Below, in pieces: positions 10,768 to 21,803 of a DNA stretch of 64,000 nucleotides. The DNA comes from Sambucus nigra. Lineage: Eukaryota; Streptophyta; Magnoliopsida; Dipsacales; Adoxaceae. The translations under genes and the position numbers were made by a program. Under the pieces are notes generated by a model that saw only the letters and a list, made by a program, of their open reading frames with translations, did not search any database and was not told the DNA's origin. Within the stretch, counting starts at the first letter, position 1. Each line of letters starts with the position of its first letter. The stretch lies in contig OX422209.1 in assembly GCA_949130495.1 (NCBI GenBank), positions 698,917,257 to 698,981,256 on the forward strand. The letters run 5' to 3'.

Positions 10768-10862
10768 CCAAGCCAACTGCTGCCGAGAGAGAGAGAGGAG
10801 AGATTTGCGGCTGCCCCTGCTTGCTGCCAAGCCAACTGCTGCCGAGAGAGAGAGAGGAGAGA
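10768..10862 (+). repeat. 59-bp direct repeat in the hAT leader
   Basis: CCAAGCCAACTGCTGCCGAG followed by a GA-rich run occurs at 10768 and again at 10827. It lies in the untranslated leader just before the likely leader intron. Confidence 0.9.
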
Positions 10863-10989
10863 AGTCATTTCCGTTCCCAGCCCCATTTCCGGCAGACTCG
10901 CCATTTCCGGCCGGACCTTCCGGACCAGCTCCTTTGCTTTGCTGCCCTGCCTACAGGTACTCTATTTTAAACTTGTGTTTTTTTTTGGT

Positions 10990-11192
10990 TTATTTAATTT
11001 ATGTTGGTATTTAGTTTTGTTAATTTAAAGAACCTAATTAGTTGTTTTTGGTATTTAGTTGGTTTTGGTATTTAGTTTTTTTTTTTTTTGGTAAACATGG
11101 AAAATTTTGGTATTTAGTTGGTAGGTATTTAGTTTGTATTTAGTTGGTTTTGGTATTTAGTTGGTGTTGGTATTTAGTTGGTTTTTTTTTTT

Positions 11193-11223
<31 letters not shown>

Positions 11224-11226
11224 GGA
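10990..11226 (+). repeat. GGTATTTAGTTGGTTTT repeats and T/G homopolymers
   Basis: Multiple GGTATTTAGTT words, then T(19) or so and G(23) near 11180-11226, within the probable leader intron (10957-11314) of the hAT transposase gene. Confidence 0.85.
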
Positions 11227-11321
11227 TATTAATGAACCTAATTTTTTGGGGGATATTATTGAATCTAATTTTTTTTGGCGTTATTAATGGACCTAATTTT
11301 TTTTGTCAATTCAGTCAACTT

Positions 11322-13663
11322 ATGGAGAGGTTTTATAAAAGAAAATTGGAGTCGACATCGACACCGCATATTGACAGCAATATAGAACCAGATGAAATTA
11401 TTTTGGAGGATTTACATGCCGATCCCGCCCTACGAACTCCAATTGCTCGTGGCAATCCTAAACTTGAAGATAAACTCCGTAGAGCCTATATACAAAAGGG
11501 GCCTTGTTAACCTCGTGGCCACACGTTCCCGTATAAAACTATGGGCAAACAATTGCGGCGTTTTAACCCTGCTTGGTTTAATGAATTTTCTCAATGGCTA
11601 GAATATAGCATCACTACTAATGCTGCATATTGTTTGTGTTGTTATCTTTTCAAGAAAAATGTGGGTGACCAAGCAGGTGGGGACGTATTTGTGGGCGAAG
11701 GTTTTTCTAATTGGAAGAAGAAAGAGAGATTTATTACTCACGTGGGAGGTCCTACTAGTACCCATAATCAGGCTTTGCAGGCATGTGCGAATTTAATGAA
11801 TGAAAGTCAACACATTGAGACAATTTTACACAAGCAATCGGACAAAGCTCGTATGGATTACCGAACACGATTAAGTGCATCAATCAACTCTATTAGATTT
11901 CTTTTACGCCAAGGGCTTGCATTTCGTGGTAGCGACGAATCGGAAGAGTCAAAAAATAAAGGGAACTTTCTTGAACTTATGAAATTTTCTTGTGATTTAA
12001 ATCCTGATATTAGAGCCGTTGCATTTGAGAATGCTCCCTCAAATCACACAATGACATCACCAGATATTCAAAAAGATATTGTTAATTCGATTTCAAGTGA
12101 GATTGTGGACTTCATTATCAAAGACATCGGAGATTCATTTTTTGCAGTTTTAATTGATGAGTCCCATGATGTGTCGATTAAGGAACAAATGGCTGTCGTC
12201 TTGAGATATGTTGATAAAAGGGGGGAAATCATGGAACGCTTTATTGGTGTAGTGCATGTTAAGGATACAACGGCCGTGTCGCTTAAGTTGGCAATAGATA
12301 GTCTTTTTGCAAACCATGGATTGAGCATTTCTAGACTACGTGGGCAAGGATATGATGGAGCAAGTAATATGCGAGGTGAATTCAATGGTCTCAAAACAAT
12401 TATTTTGAGGGAGAATGAATGTGCTTTTTATGTTCATTGTTTTGCTCACCAACTACAATTGGCTCTTGTTGTGGTGGCAAAGAAAAATGATGATATTATG
12501 ACTCTTTTTATCTTGGTTTCTAGTGTTCTTAATCTAGTTGGAGCCTCGTGTAAGCGTCATGACCTTCTTCGTGAGCAACAACTTCAAAACATTAATTGTG
12601 CAATTGGAAAGGGTGAGATTCAAACGGGAAAAGGACTAAATCAGAGTACATCTCTCCAACGTCCAGGTGACACTCGTTGGGGATCACATTTTCGCACTTT
12701 ACTTAGTTTGATGAGCATGTTCCCCTCCGTAATTGGTGTTCTTGAGATTGTCAAAGTGGATGCAATCAACCCCTTGCATAGATTTGAAGCAAAAAATGTA
12801 ATAGACTCATTGCATACTTTTGAATTTGTTTTTTGTATGCACTTAATGAAAAATGTATTGGGGTTTGCAAATGAATTATCAAAGGCATTGCAAAGGAAAG
12901 ATCAAGATATTATAAATGCCATGCCTTTGGTCCGGGTATGCAAGCAACGACTACAAAGGATGCGGATGATGGATGGGTCTTGTTGTTGGATGAAGTTTGT
13001 ACATTTTGTGAGAAACTTGAAATTGAAGTTCCTATTATGGAGGATGTATACATTGCTATAAAAATATCACAACGTAAAGCGGCGAAAAGGTCAAATTTGC
13101 ATCATTATCGTGTTGAGATATTTTATGCGGTCATTGATATGCAACTTCATGAGCTTAATGAACGTTTCACTGAGGCGAACACCGAGTTACTACTATGTGT
13201 GGCATGCCTTTGTCCCAATTATTCGTTTATTTCATTTGACAAGGTAAAATTAATTCGCCTTGCCCATTTTTATCCTAATGAATTTTCAAGCGTCCAACTC
13301 ATTGAACTTGATATTCAACTTGAAACTTATTTTCTTGATGTGCAATCTAATCCCACCTTTCAAGGATTGTTTGGAATTTCTTCTCTTGCAAAAAAGATGG
13401 TTGAGACAAAGAAAAGTGGGGTATTTCCGTTGGTTTATTTTCTTGTGACTTTGGCGTTGATATTACCGGTTGCCACGGCTTCCGTGGAAAGGGTGTTTTC
13501 CGCTATGAATCTCATAAAGACTTCATTGCGCAATCGGATGGAAGATCAATGGATGAATGATAATATGATCATGTATGTAGAAAAAGATGTATTTGCTGTT
13601 ATTGATAATGAATGTATCATTCAACGCTTTCAATCTATGAAAAGCCGTCGAGGACAATTGTAG
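11322..13663 (+). pseudogene. hAT transposase (TTF-type zinc finger, DUF4371, hAT dimerisation)
   Basis: A DDE-class cut-and-paste transposase relic of about 780 codons. In order: start MERFYKRKLE; TTF-type zinc-finger region around FNPAWFNEFSQWLEYS and CLCCYLF; DUF4371/RNase H-like core with DESHDVSIKEQM, RGQGYDGASNM and VHCFAHQLQLAL; GDTRWGSHFRTLL; and a C-terminal hAT dimerisation block near LPVATASVERVFSAMNLIKT. Two lesions are visible: an in-frame TAA at 11508-11510, where relatives usually have Gln, and a one-base loss near 12960-12970, after which the frame runs to 13663. A probable leader intron spans 10957-11314 (CTACAG/GTACTC to AATTCAG/TCAACT), just before the ATG. Domain order and length are normal for this family, so it decayed recently rather than being truncated. 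Confidence 0.92.
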
Positions 13664-13869
13664 TTGTAATTATGTCACAAATTTTTAATCGAATATTAAG
13701 TCTTTTCTGTTATGCTTGTTATTTTTTATCTTAACAATTTTTTAGCCCCCACGTATAAAAATTCCTGGCTACGTCTCTGAGCACTTCTATGTGTACCCCG
13801 ATATCAATCTGCACAAGAGTTGTCAATTAGACTGTGTTTTGATTCACCATAGCATGTGGAGATTTGTAA

Positions 13870-15093
13870 AAGGGCACTTACACTTTAGTCCCTAACAAAC
13901 AATATTTGAACTCTAAAACCCGGATCATATTTTTTTAAACACTCTCAAATACCTATTTACTCAATACTCTTTTTTTTATAAAGTTCACGCTAGCGGCAAA
14001 AATCCCCCAAAAAAAACACTGCCGGAGATCCGTTGACTTTTTAAAAATAGGAGTGTTGGGTATATAGGTGTTTTGGCGACCTAGGTGTTTAAAAAAAATT
14101 ATCATGATTTAGAACAGTGGCGAATCTAGGATTTTATGTCAATTAGGGCGAAAATTTCGAGTGTTGCCGGGGGTTCGGGGGTGGGAGCTCCCGAGGCAAT
14201 TTTTTGGTGGGTTATTTCGAGTTGTTTTGGGCATTTTTTGGGTTGTTTTTACTTTTTTTTGGCATAATATTCATTTTCAACACTAATTGGAGTGGGAGAT
14301 GATTGAACCTCAGCTTCGGATACGTTTGGTGCGTTGTCTCCTCTTTTTCGTTTAAAAAATTTCTCTACTGATTCCCTATATTTACAAATTTAATTTAATT
14401 TCACATATAAATTTACACAAAATAAATAAACACTCAACTATAAACAAATATACACAAAATAAATTTATAAATTCACGTTATAAATTTAATTTAATTTTAG
14501 TATAAATAAATTTAGTATAATTTCAGTAGACTGGTGGATAATTATTTAGTATAATACATAATTTCAGTAAAAATTATTTATACTGTATAAATAATTTAAT
14601 TTCATTTTAGTATAAATAATTAAATTTCAAATAAATAAATGACGCAAATTGAAATATACCCGGAGGATGGAGAGAGCAGTAGCCGGTGGTGGAGGAGGCA
14701 GGGCATAAGTCGGTGGTGGAGGAGGCAGGGCAGCAGCCGGTGATGGTGGAGGAGAGCATCGGTGGAGACCAGCAGCCGGAAAGAGAAGAGAGAGCGGAGA
14801 GCGGAGGACGGACGAGAGATAGAGAAGAGAGAGCAGTATTTTTTTTAAGTTAGGTTTTGCTTTTCCTTTAGTTCGAGAGAAGAGAGAGCAGCTGCCAGCA
14901 TTTTAAGTTAGTTTTTTTTTTATTATAGATTTTCCCCTGAACTTTGAAAAGAATTACAAGTAACCTCCAGGTTTAATTTTGTACCAAAAAAACCCTTTTT
15001 TTTAAATGAACTAGGGCGGTCGCCCCGCTTCGTCCTGGGGTGGATCTGCCCCTGGTTTAGAATCCAAAATATTATTGTTAGGGACTCTTACTC
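13870..15093. mobile_element. MITE-like element with ATTTGTAA target duplication, interrupted by a hAT
   Basis: Flanked by ATTTGTAA at 13862-13869 and 15094-15101. Near the left end lies AGTCCCTAACAAACAATATT and near the right end its inverted form AATATTATTGTTAGGGACT, followed on the inside by matching TTCTAAATCAT-type sequence. The outermost bases agree less well, so the right end has probably lost a few bases. The central part is split by the element 14115-15054. Without it the MITE would be about 280 bp. The superfamily is uncertain: an 8-bp duplication fits hAT, while an extra flanking base could make it 9 bp as in Mutator. Confidence 0.65.
14115..15054. mobile_element. Non-autonomous hAT element (940 bp) nested in the MITE
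   Basis: The left end is CAGTGGCGAATCTAGGA and the right end, complemented, is CAGGGGCAGATCCACCC. The flanks are ATTTAGAA (14107-14114) and GTTTAGAA (15055-15062), an 8-bp duplication with one mismatch. No ORF is present. Purine-rich words such as GAGAAGAGAGAGCAG and GGTGGTGGAGGAGGCAGGGC are repeated inside, reminiscent (on the other strand or in part) of the leader of the autonomous hAT at 10.6-13.8 kb. The termini differ, so it belongs to another hAT group. Confidence 0.8.
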
Positions 15094-15101
15094 ATTTGTA
15101 A

Positions 15102-16390
15102 TTAGTTGTTGAATGCTATTGTCGTCTCGCTATGATTTGTGGTTGGTTGAGAATTGCGGTACAATTAATTTTTTTCTATTTGTAATATACCCCTTCAAAT
15201 TATGTGACATGACTCTACAATTTCGTTTGTAATAACTCTACAAATTGTGTAGATAACTCTACATTGCTTTCCAAATGATTACAATTTTTTTGGCAAAATG
15301 ATTACAATTGCTAAATGAGTTAAGATGACTATGAATCTATGTAATATATAAAATTATAGCCTGAAATTGTAACTTCTTCTTCTGCTATGACATGTGAACC
15401 TCACATAATGCATCCTCATAATTTAATTTAAACTATTTTCATAGTTGTTATATGACTCTTCCAAATTCCACCCGACATTTTCTAAATAGAGCAACCACAA
15501 TTTTTTGCATCGTTTTTTTGTTATTTGATATATGACGTTGATTAAAACTAATGTTAACCTACGAAGCTAAATGGCTGGGTTCTAATGAATTGAATTTGAT
15601 TTTCGACCATGCTAGTATTTGTTAAATAACTCCAAATTATGTCAAAATGATTGAATATTGTGTTAATGGCATTGTAAAACATGTTATCATAACTATGAAG
15701 ATTGTGTTACAAAGACATATTTGTCCCTAAAACAATTCTATTATGTGTTAAAATAACCTTGAAACATGTTAAAATGACTTTGAATTTATTTTACAACAAA
15801 AGTTTTAAAATTGCTTCGGAGGGCATTTATGTCCACTTTTTATCCGGTCAAACATGTCCTAAAAATTAATAATGGGATCGCATGTTAAAAAATATTGTTG
15901 AACCGAGACTTAAAATGGTGGAGCTAGAATTCTCAAGAGGGGTGGGTTGATATATTTAGGGTGACTGTACTTGTTGATCTCTACCGTTAATGACATGTTA
16001 AGTGTTGTTATGTATATGGATGTGAATTCAATAGAGCGACCAAAATGAATATATGTAAAATTAAGAGCGTACTAATGCCTTTGAATCTTATATTCCACAA
16101 GAAAAAGCACATTTAATGGGTTTAAGATATAAAAATAATCTTTTAATTACAAAACATAAATATCATTACGTGTATATAATTAACATGGATATTTGTATAA
16201 TTGGTTAAAGTATTTTTTGCAAGAAAACATTAAATTTGAGAAAGAAATAGTGTCACTAATAGTATATTGATATGTAATTAGAAAAATATAAAATTAGTTG
16301 ACAATTGTTTAAAGTTTTTACTATTATATTGATCATTAAGGCCATATTTTCATTTTAATCGTTGATAAAATAAAACTTATAGATGATCTA
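15102..16390. other. AT-rich spacer, nothing recognised
   Basis: About 1.3 kb without ORFs of note, tandem arrays or element termini that I can see. Confidence 0.5.
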
Positions 16391-16499
16391 CAAACCTATG
16401 AGATGAACGTGTGACATCCTAACAAATATAAGTGTGTTTCTTCGAAAACTCGTAAGGAAGATGTGTCGAATTTGGATAGTGAGGGCGATTTAATCCCGA

Positions 16500-16694
16500 A
16501 GAGATTGCTAGGCTTGCTAGGAAGTTTAAAAAATTTCTTAAGCTTAGAGACAATAAGAGTTTTAATAAGAAATTTAAGAATTTTAACAACAACCGTGATA
16601 TGAAGAAGAGAGATAAACCTAAGAAGATGGATGATTAGGATAAATTTTATGAGTGCTAAGGGTTTGAGCATCATGCTTGTAAGTGTCCCACTTA
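16500..16694 (+). pseudogene. Ty1/copia gag fragment with damaged zinc knuckle
   Basis: In one frame it reads EIARLARKFKKFLK, then a Lys/Asn-rich linker, then FYEC, a stop, and GFEHHACKCPT. This is the C-terminal part of a copia gag, which normally ends with a CCHC knuckle of the type C-x2-C-x4-H-x4-C. Here the first Cys is Phe, and stops interrupt before and within the knuckle. No protease, integrase or RT follows. It is a plus-strand scrap, unlike the minus-strand gypsy elements around it. Its origin element cannot be bounded. Confidence 0.7.
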
Positions 16695-16969
16695 ATAACG
16701 GAAGAAAGTAAGAAGACCAAAACTTATAATGATACCCTTAGTGACACTGAATTGTAAGAGAACTCGTAATCATCTTTGGCAACTCTAGGGACCTTGCTTG
16801 TAAGGCCGTCTTGTTCTCCACTATGGTTCCCAATTTGCCCCACTTTGGGGGCCTAGTGCTAGACGAGCCTTCCTCGCCCCTACTTCCCTCACGCCCTGAT
16901 GTAGATGTTTATTGAAAAATTGTTGTTATTAGTAGAAACATATATATGATAAAATGGAAAAATTTAAAT

Positions 16970-17463
16970 GAATAAAAGTATTAAACTGATCAAAATCCAA
17001 ATGAATAAAAGCACAAGAAGAAAACAAATTAACGACAATATAAGAATACAAATCCATATCATAAACCAAACTAACTATTGTTTCAAATAATTGGAATAGT
17101 TCTTATAAATCTAAAAATTATTTCAAATTTGGGTCATGTCACGGACTTTGAATTACTTCTTAAACTAATTAAAATCTAAATGAACATATTCACTAACTAA
17201 CCAACCAACCACTTTTGATTCAGATCCACAAAAAGTATGTTTCATTTATGTCTTATTTATATTTCCATGTCTAAATATGTTCCTAGGGACAACCCACATC
17301 ACATGTCACTATTCAGTAGAATCACAACCTTAAATGTTATAAATGCTTGGGGCTAACCAACTCAACAGCCATCTAAGTGTTCAAATTCACCACTCAATAA
17401 CAATTCAATAACTCAACACAATAATACGAAAGCAAATATAAATTTAAAATACGGGGTATTACA
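16970..17463 (-). mobile_element. Truncated 3' LTR of the 17-25 kb gypsy element
   Basis: Ends AAATACGGGGTATTACA exactly before a polypurine tract, the same terminus as the LTR ending at 24646. The remaining bases differ much from that LTR and the expected TGTGACACC start is absent. It is therefore truncated on the left and highly diverged, or it comes from a sister family by recombination. The left boundary is a guess. Confidence 0.5.
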
Positions 17464-17478
17464 TACTCCCCCCCTAAT
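17464..17478 (-). promoter_or_regulatory. Polypurine tract of the 17-25 kb element
   Basis: The minus strand reads TTAGGGGGGGAGTA directly before the LTR. This primes second-strand synthesis and fixes the minus orientation. Confidence 0.7.
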
Positions 17479-19439
17479 AACGGAATTTCATCCCGAAATT
17501 CAGAAAATAAGGCCTACCAGGTAGCACCATTCTGGATATCCTTGTCAGTACGCAAACTATCTACATAGTACGAAGCTCAATCACTATAGCTTTTTCCTCA
17601 CAGCAACATTATTTTACATTCTCATTGGAGACACTTCACATTGCACTCCCAACTGACAACATTTGAATAGGTTACGTCTATACGTTATAAATTCCATTAT
17701 CTCACTATCATTAGGAGGCCGCACCTCACTACATGACAACTACTCGAATTTATTCATACACAAAATTCTCACTCTGAGAAGATAATATGAACATTTGACC
17801 ACTCTTGACTGCCTAAAATAGTCGTGGAATTCCACCATAGTTATCGGATATTTTCTCGACCGGTCCAAAAATTCTGATTATCTCCTCTCCTCTAGACATA
17901 CGGAAGGAGAATAGTCGAGGTTCTTCCATAACAAAACCTTAATAAGTACCTCGTACGCGACAAACAGGTACGAGTGCTTCTACAGAGCATTCTTGAAATC
18001 ATCGTACCAAGATTCCAAAATCTCCTTCATGTGGCTCCACTAATCTTTAATCACCATGCGCTTATTCCCTGGCTAAGGGTGATACATCCTACTCGAAACG
18101 AAATTCTTATCTCCGCTAGTTCCTGAAATCCCATATAAAAGGTGGGATTCACCAATCTCATCCTGATTCAGAAATTTATACTGCGCCGGACCATGCACTG
18201 GCGCGATCCTTCCTTTCAAAGGAAGTCTGGGGCATACTAGTTAATATTGTAAGCCAGCCCAAAGGAATATCAATCACTTCCTTCTCGGCGACTTAATTCA
18301 CATGTTCGGGATAAACCCTTGATCTTGTTTTGAGGATGGCAACCCATCCAAGAACTTTATCGACTTTACCAACCTCTTCCAATTTCAGGAATTTTCGATA
18401 AACACAAAATTCTTTGGTTGATTCTTCTCTTTCAACCAAACCTTACCTATGGGCAGTGCATGTAGAGACTACTCACTACGTCTCGCTAAACATCGATTCT
18501 TCCCTTGAAATGTCTCACATTAAGTGACACGTAATACTCCCCTTCCTTCCTTGGAGTATGCCGAAAGTTCCGACCTGTGCTCTTCTCTCCACGAAGCGCA
18601 CTTCTGGATCTCTTACAATATACTAACATCATTACTCTTTGTATGCGCAAGTCTCTCTCACACTTGACTAATAACAACTCCGCTCCGGGTGTGCTTCATA
18701 ACAATTAAATTCTACTCTATTCAAGGAATACCAATTCTTGAATGGCTTCTCACAGCCTTCCAATCAAGTTAGGGCGTGCTATTCTAATTGCACACTTATG
18801 TATGGATTATCGCCCCTCATGTGACGTTTAATCCACTCTATCACTTCCACTTCGTTATACTAGTCCCACAAACATATATTTCACACGTCTATTACCACGT
18901 CTATTCGACTCGGACTATTTTAACTGTAGTTAACCAAGATGCCCACATTTTTGCAACACTCCGACTGCCCTGGGAGAGCGAATGATGTGCTACTCATCTG
19001 TAGGACTAACTAAATTCAACGGAATAGAAGGAATAGGGCATTCAAATTCCATGACAATAAAAGAGGAATAATAATTCTCAACCTTCCTCAGATAAGTACA
19101 ACAATTTTCCCAAATAGGTACAACAACCAAAATAAATCACTAACGCTCTATTCATCAAAATAATTACAGGTCATCTCTTTTGTATAATATAAAGCTCTTT
19201 CCAGATAATCCATGCTAAAAATCATTCCAACTCTTTATTCACCTTGTGTTCTGTACGCGGTTATGACATTTGGGTACTCTCAATCACCCTAGAAATCAAA
19301 ATTCTTAAATTCTCCTTATCATCGTTCCACCCCTCAACTCGTGGGGATAACTTTCAATGCTTTCCTACCACAAAAATCCGGCTCCAATGACCTTAAAACA
19401 AAATTCAACTTCCAACTTACATACATAATTACTTGATCC

Positions 19440-19640
19440 CATTTTGACCAGGGTACCGAACTCATGGAATAGTGACCAAACGTCTCCCTATTTCCAACCT
19501 TATGCTAAGTTTCATGTGTGGGATGTCTCGCAAAGCGAAATCCAAACAAGGAACCCCCCCGATACACTACTACCTAGCATTGTCGGTTATCGAAATCCGT
19601 TAGGTCCTCCGTCCATAGTATATACCCCTTTATTCCGTCC
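19440..19640 (-). mobile_element. LTR-like fragment inside the internal region
   Basis: GTCTCGCAAAGCGAAATCCA, then AACAAGGAACCCCCCCGATA and CACTACTAC, closely match 4860-4910 inside the solo LTR (GTCTCGCGAAGCGAAATCCA and so on). ATCCGTTAGG and a CAGTACATA or CATAGTATATA word follow in both. An LTR fragment within an internal region points to rearrangement or nested insertion. Confidence 0.65.
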
Positions 19641-21789
19641 CTTGACAGAAAAGTTACAATTTCTCCCGTAATTATGCTTAACAAAGAATGTTTCACCAAT
19701 TTCACTATCGTCCAGTATTGGTTGATGGTAATTACATTCTATAAACCTCGAATACATACGATCGAAATTCTCTAAATTTCCTTTTTCTAACATTAGGGGT
19801 ATAACTCTTAACTCCCACATCTCTTAAGGATAAATATAACATTGCACTCTTCCTATCACTAAGTCCGGAGTGCTAAACATAATACCGAGTTAAGTCTTTT
19901 CTCTCAACGGTAAGTCCCGATACATACTGAATCATACTGACAAAGTCTATACATACATTGATATCGAATATCTCGAGCCCACTATCTCCTCCGAAGTCTC
20001 TAGGATAGATAATATAAGTGCGAGTCCAACCTTCTTACAGGTAAAGCCTCGCCAAAACAAAACGTCTTGCACTAATGTAACTACTCCGATAGCCTTGAAA
20101 TAAATGCCCACTATCATACTACGCATTTCTATAACATTTTAACAAAGATAATAACATACTCATGTATCGCATCACTACAACGAGTAACCTCCATAAAGTA
20201 TAAAACACTGTTAATATACTGATTCATCCCCCGCGGATAGCACCAAAGAAAAATCCCGCTATACTAAGGAAAAATATTCACATAATGGTAACATTTATAA
20301 TGATATGCATTAAACTCGTTTCACATGATAATCTAGCAATGAACAAAATATGGTGACTCGCTCGTGTCACATAAACACGCCGCATCCTCTAAGAATACAA
20401 CTTATACATCCATCCTGGAAATCGTCTTGACTGTACAAATGGTTTTCGGACGTAACACGTCTGCCCAAACCAAAACAAAATTATTTTTAATCGTCGTCCT
20501 TTACTAGGCACCGTATTCTTATCCCTTTTTCTCACTTTGGAACATATTATCGCGAGAAATTTCACTCCGCACCAAAATACCTCAACACATAATCCACTTA
20601 TCACCTGTCCTACTAACCAGGTTAGGATTGTCCTTCGCTCAGACTTTAGTAGACTCGATTCCTGTTAGCCATCCCGGTTGTTCCCTTAGCTTTTTAGGCC
20701 ATAAAGATCATGTTACTGTCTATAATAGTACTTACTGAATTTACCATCACTTGGTAAGAATTTAACTATCTGAAGCATTTAAATGGTTTTCCTGATGTGT
20801 ATCCACATCCTTTTGTGGTGCTATACCACCACCGTTGTATTCAGTCTTATTCTCGACTAAATTCTTCGATTCCTTTAACTTCCCCCACAAAGAAGTGTTA
20901 TCATCTATATTGACAAAATATGACATTGTCAACCTCTGAATCGGTCGTCCATCAGAATTTCCTCCTCGAGTATTATCAACTATTATTACAAGTTGGTCTC
21001 CCACTTGAAGTCGTTTCCTCCACTAGTGTCTACCTCTTTCGATACAAAATTTGCTAACGATTAGGATTCATATCCACAATTGGACTTCTGTCATGCCCTC
21101 TTGCGATGAGTTCAGAACCACGTTTGCTTCTCATCCTGAACAGTTGAGGAAGGAACACACGGTCAACACTGTACCTAAGGCTCTCCTATAGGCATAGCAT
21201 TCCACTTCTAAAATTGGTGGTTGACTCCAACCATTATAATTTCGTCCCGAAAGCCAAAAAAAATTTCTCTAAATTTTCACTTTCAGTTTGCCACACTCCG
21301 TCCTATATTTAAGCCTTTGGATACTTTACCTCCTTTGGTAAACACATACAATTTTCGCGTTTTTAAAATTTCCCACTGACAGTCTCTACACGTTTTTGTA
21401 ATACGTTGGGTAAGTTTACCCTCGCACCTCATTTGACTATAACAGCATTTGAAAATCATTGTTGCACCTTAGTCGCCGTTCTAGTCGTGGCTTCTCGTGC
21501 CATAATGGAGGTGACCTCGACTACGGTCATCATCCTCGGATATATTTCATAATCTGAACTGAGCCCTGCCTCCTGATGTACGCTTAACGGTCCTCTTCTG
21601 ACATCCGTCATCGCTCGGCACACGCACACATCCGAACGAAATTAGAATTCACTAGTGTATACACATTATAGCAGGAGAACAAAATCTCATCAAAGGAATC
21701 GACAATCCTAAACATAGGGCTCTATAACAAACAAAGCAACGCTGAAAGCATAATAAGCCGTACAGATCCTAAGGACACTAAAACCGGAT

Positions 21790-21801
21790 GCTCTGATACC
21801 A
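21790..21801 (-). promoter_or_regulatory. Primer-binding site, initiator Met tRNA type
   Basis: The minus strand reads TGGTATCAGAGC, two bases inside the LTR at 21804. This is the classic plant iMet tRNA complement. Confidence 0.88.
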
Positions 21802-21803
21802 CC

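Larger units (their letters stand above)
10576..13779 (+). mobile_element. hAT transposon, full length (3.2 kb)
   Basis: The left end reads CAGCAACGGAGCCA. The right end, complemented, reads CAGAGACGTAGCCA, so 11 of 14 terminal bases agree. The flanks are AACACTTC (10568-10575) and AGCACTTC (13780-13787), an 8-bp target duplication with one change, which is diagnostic of hAT. Inside is a single plus-strand transposase gene (11322-13663), broken by a stop and a frameshift. Inner subterminal words also match: ACCCCCACGTA at about 10614 and AGCCCCCACGTATA at about 13744. Confidence 0.9.
17464..21803 (-). mobile_element. Internal region of a gypsy element lacking recognisable gag or pol
   Basis: Bounded by a polypurine tract on the left and a primer-binding site (21790-21801) on the right, so it is an internal region read on the minus strand. 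It spans 4.3 kb, yet no frame shows protease, RT, RNase H or integrase motifs; the longest minus ORF (20762-21004) has no known domain. It may be a non-autonomous element or one too decayed to read by eye. An LTR-like fragment sits inside it at 19440-19640. Confidence 0.6.
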
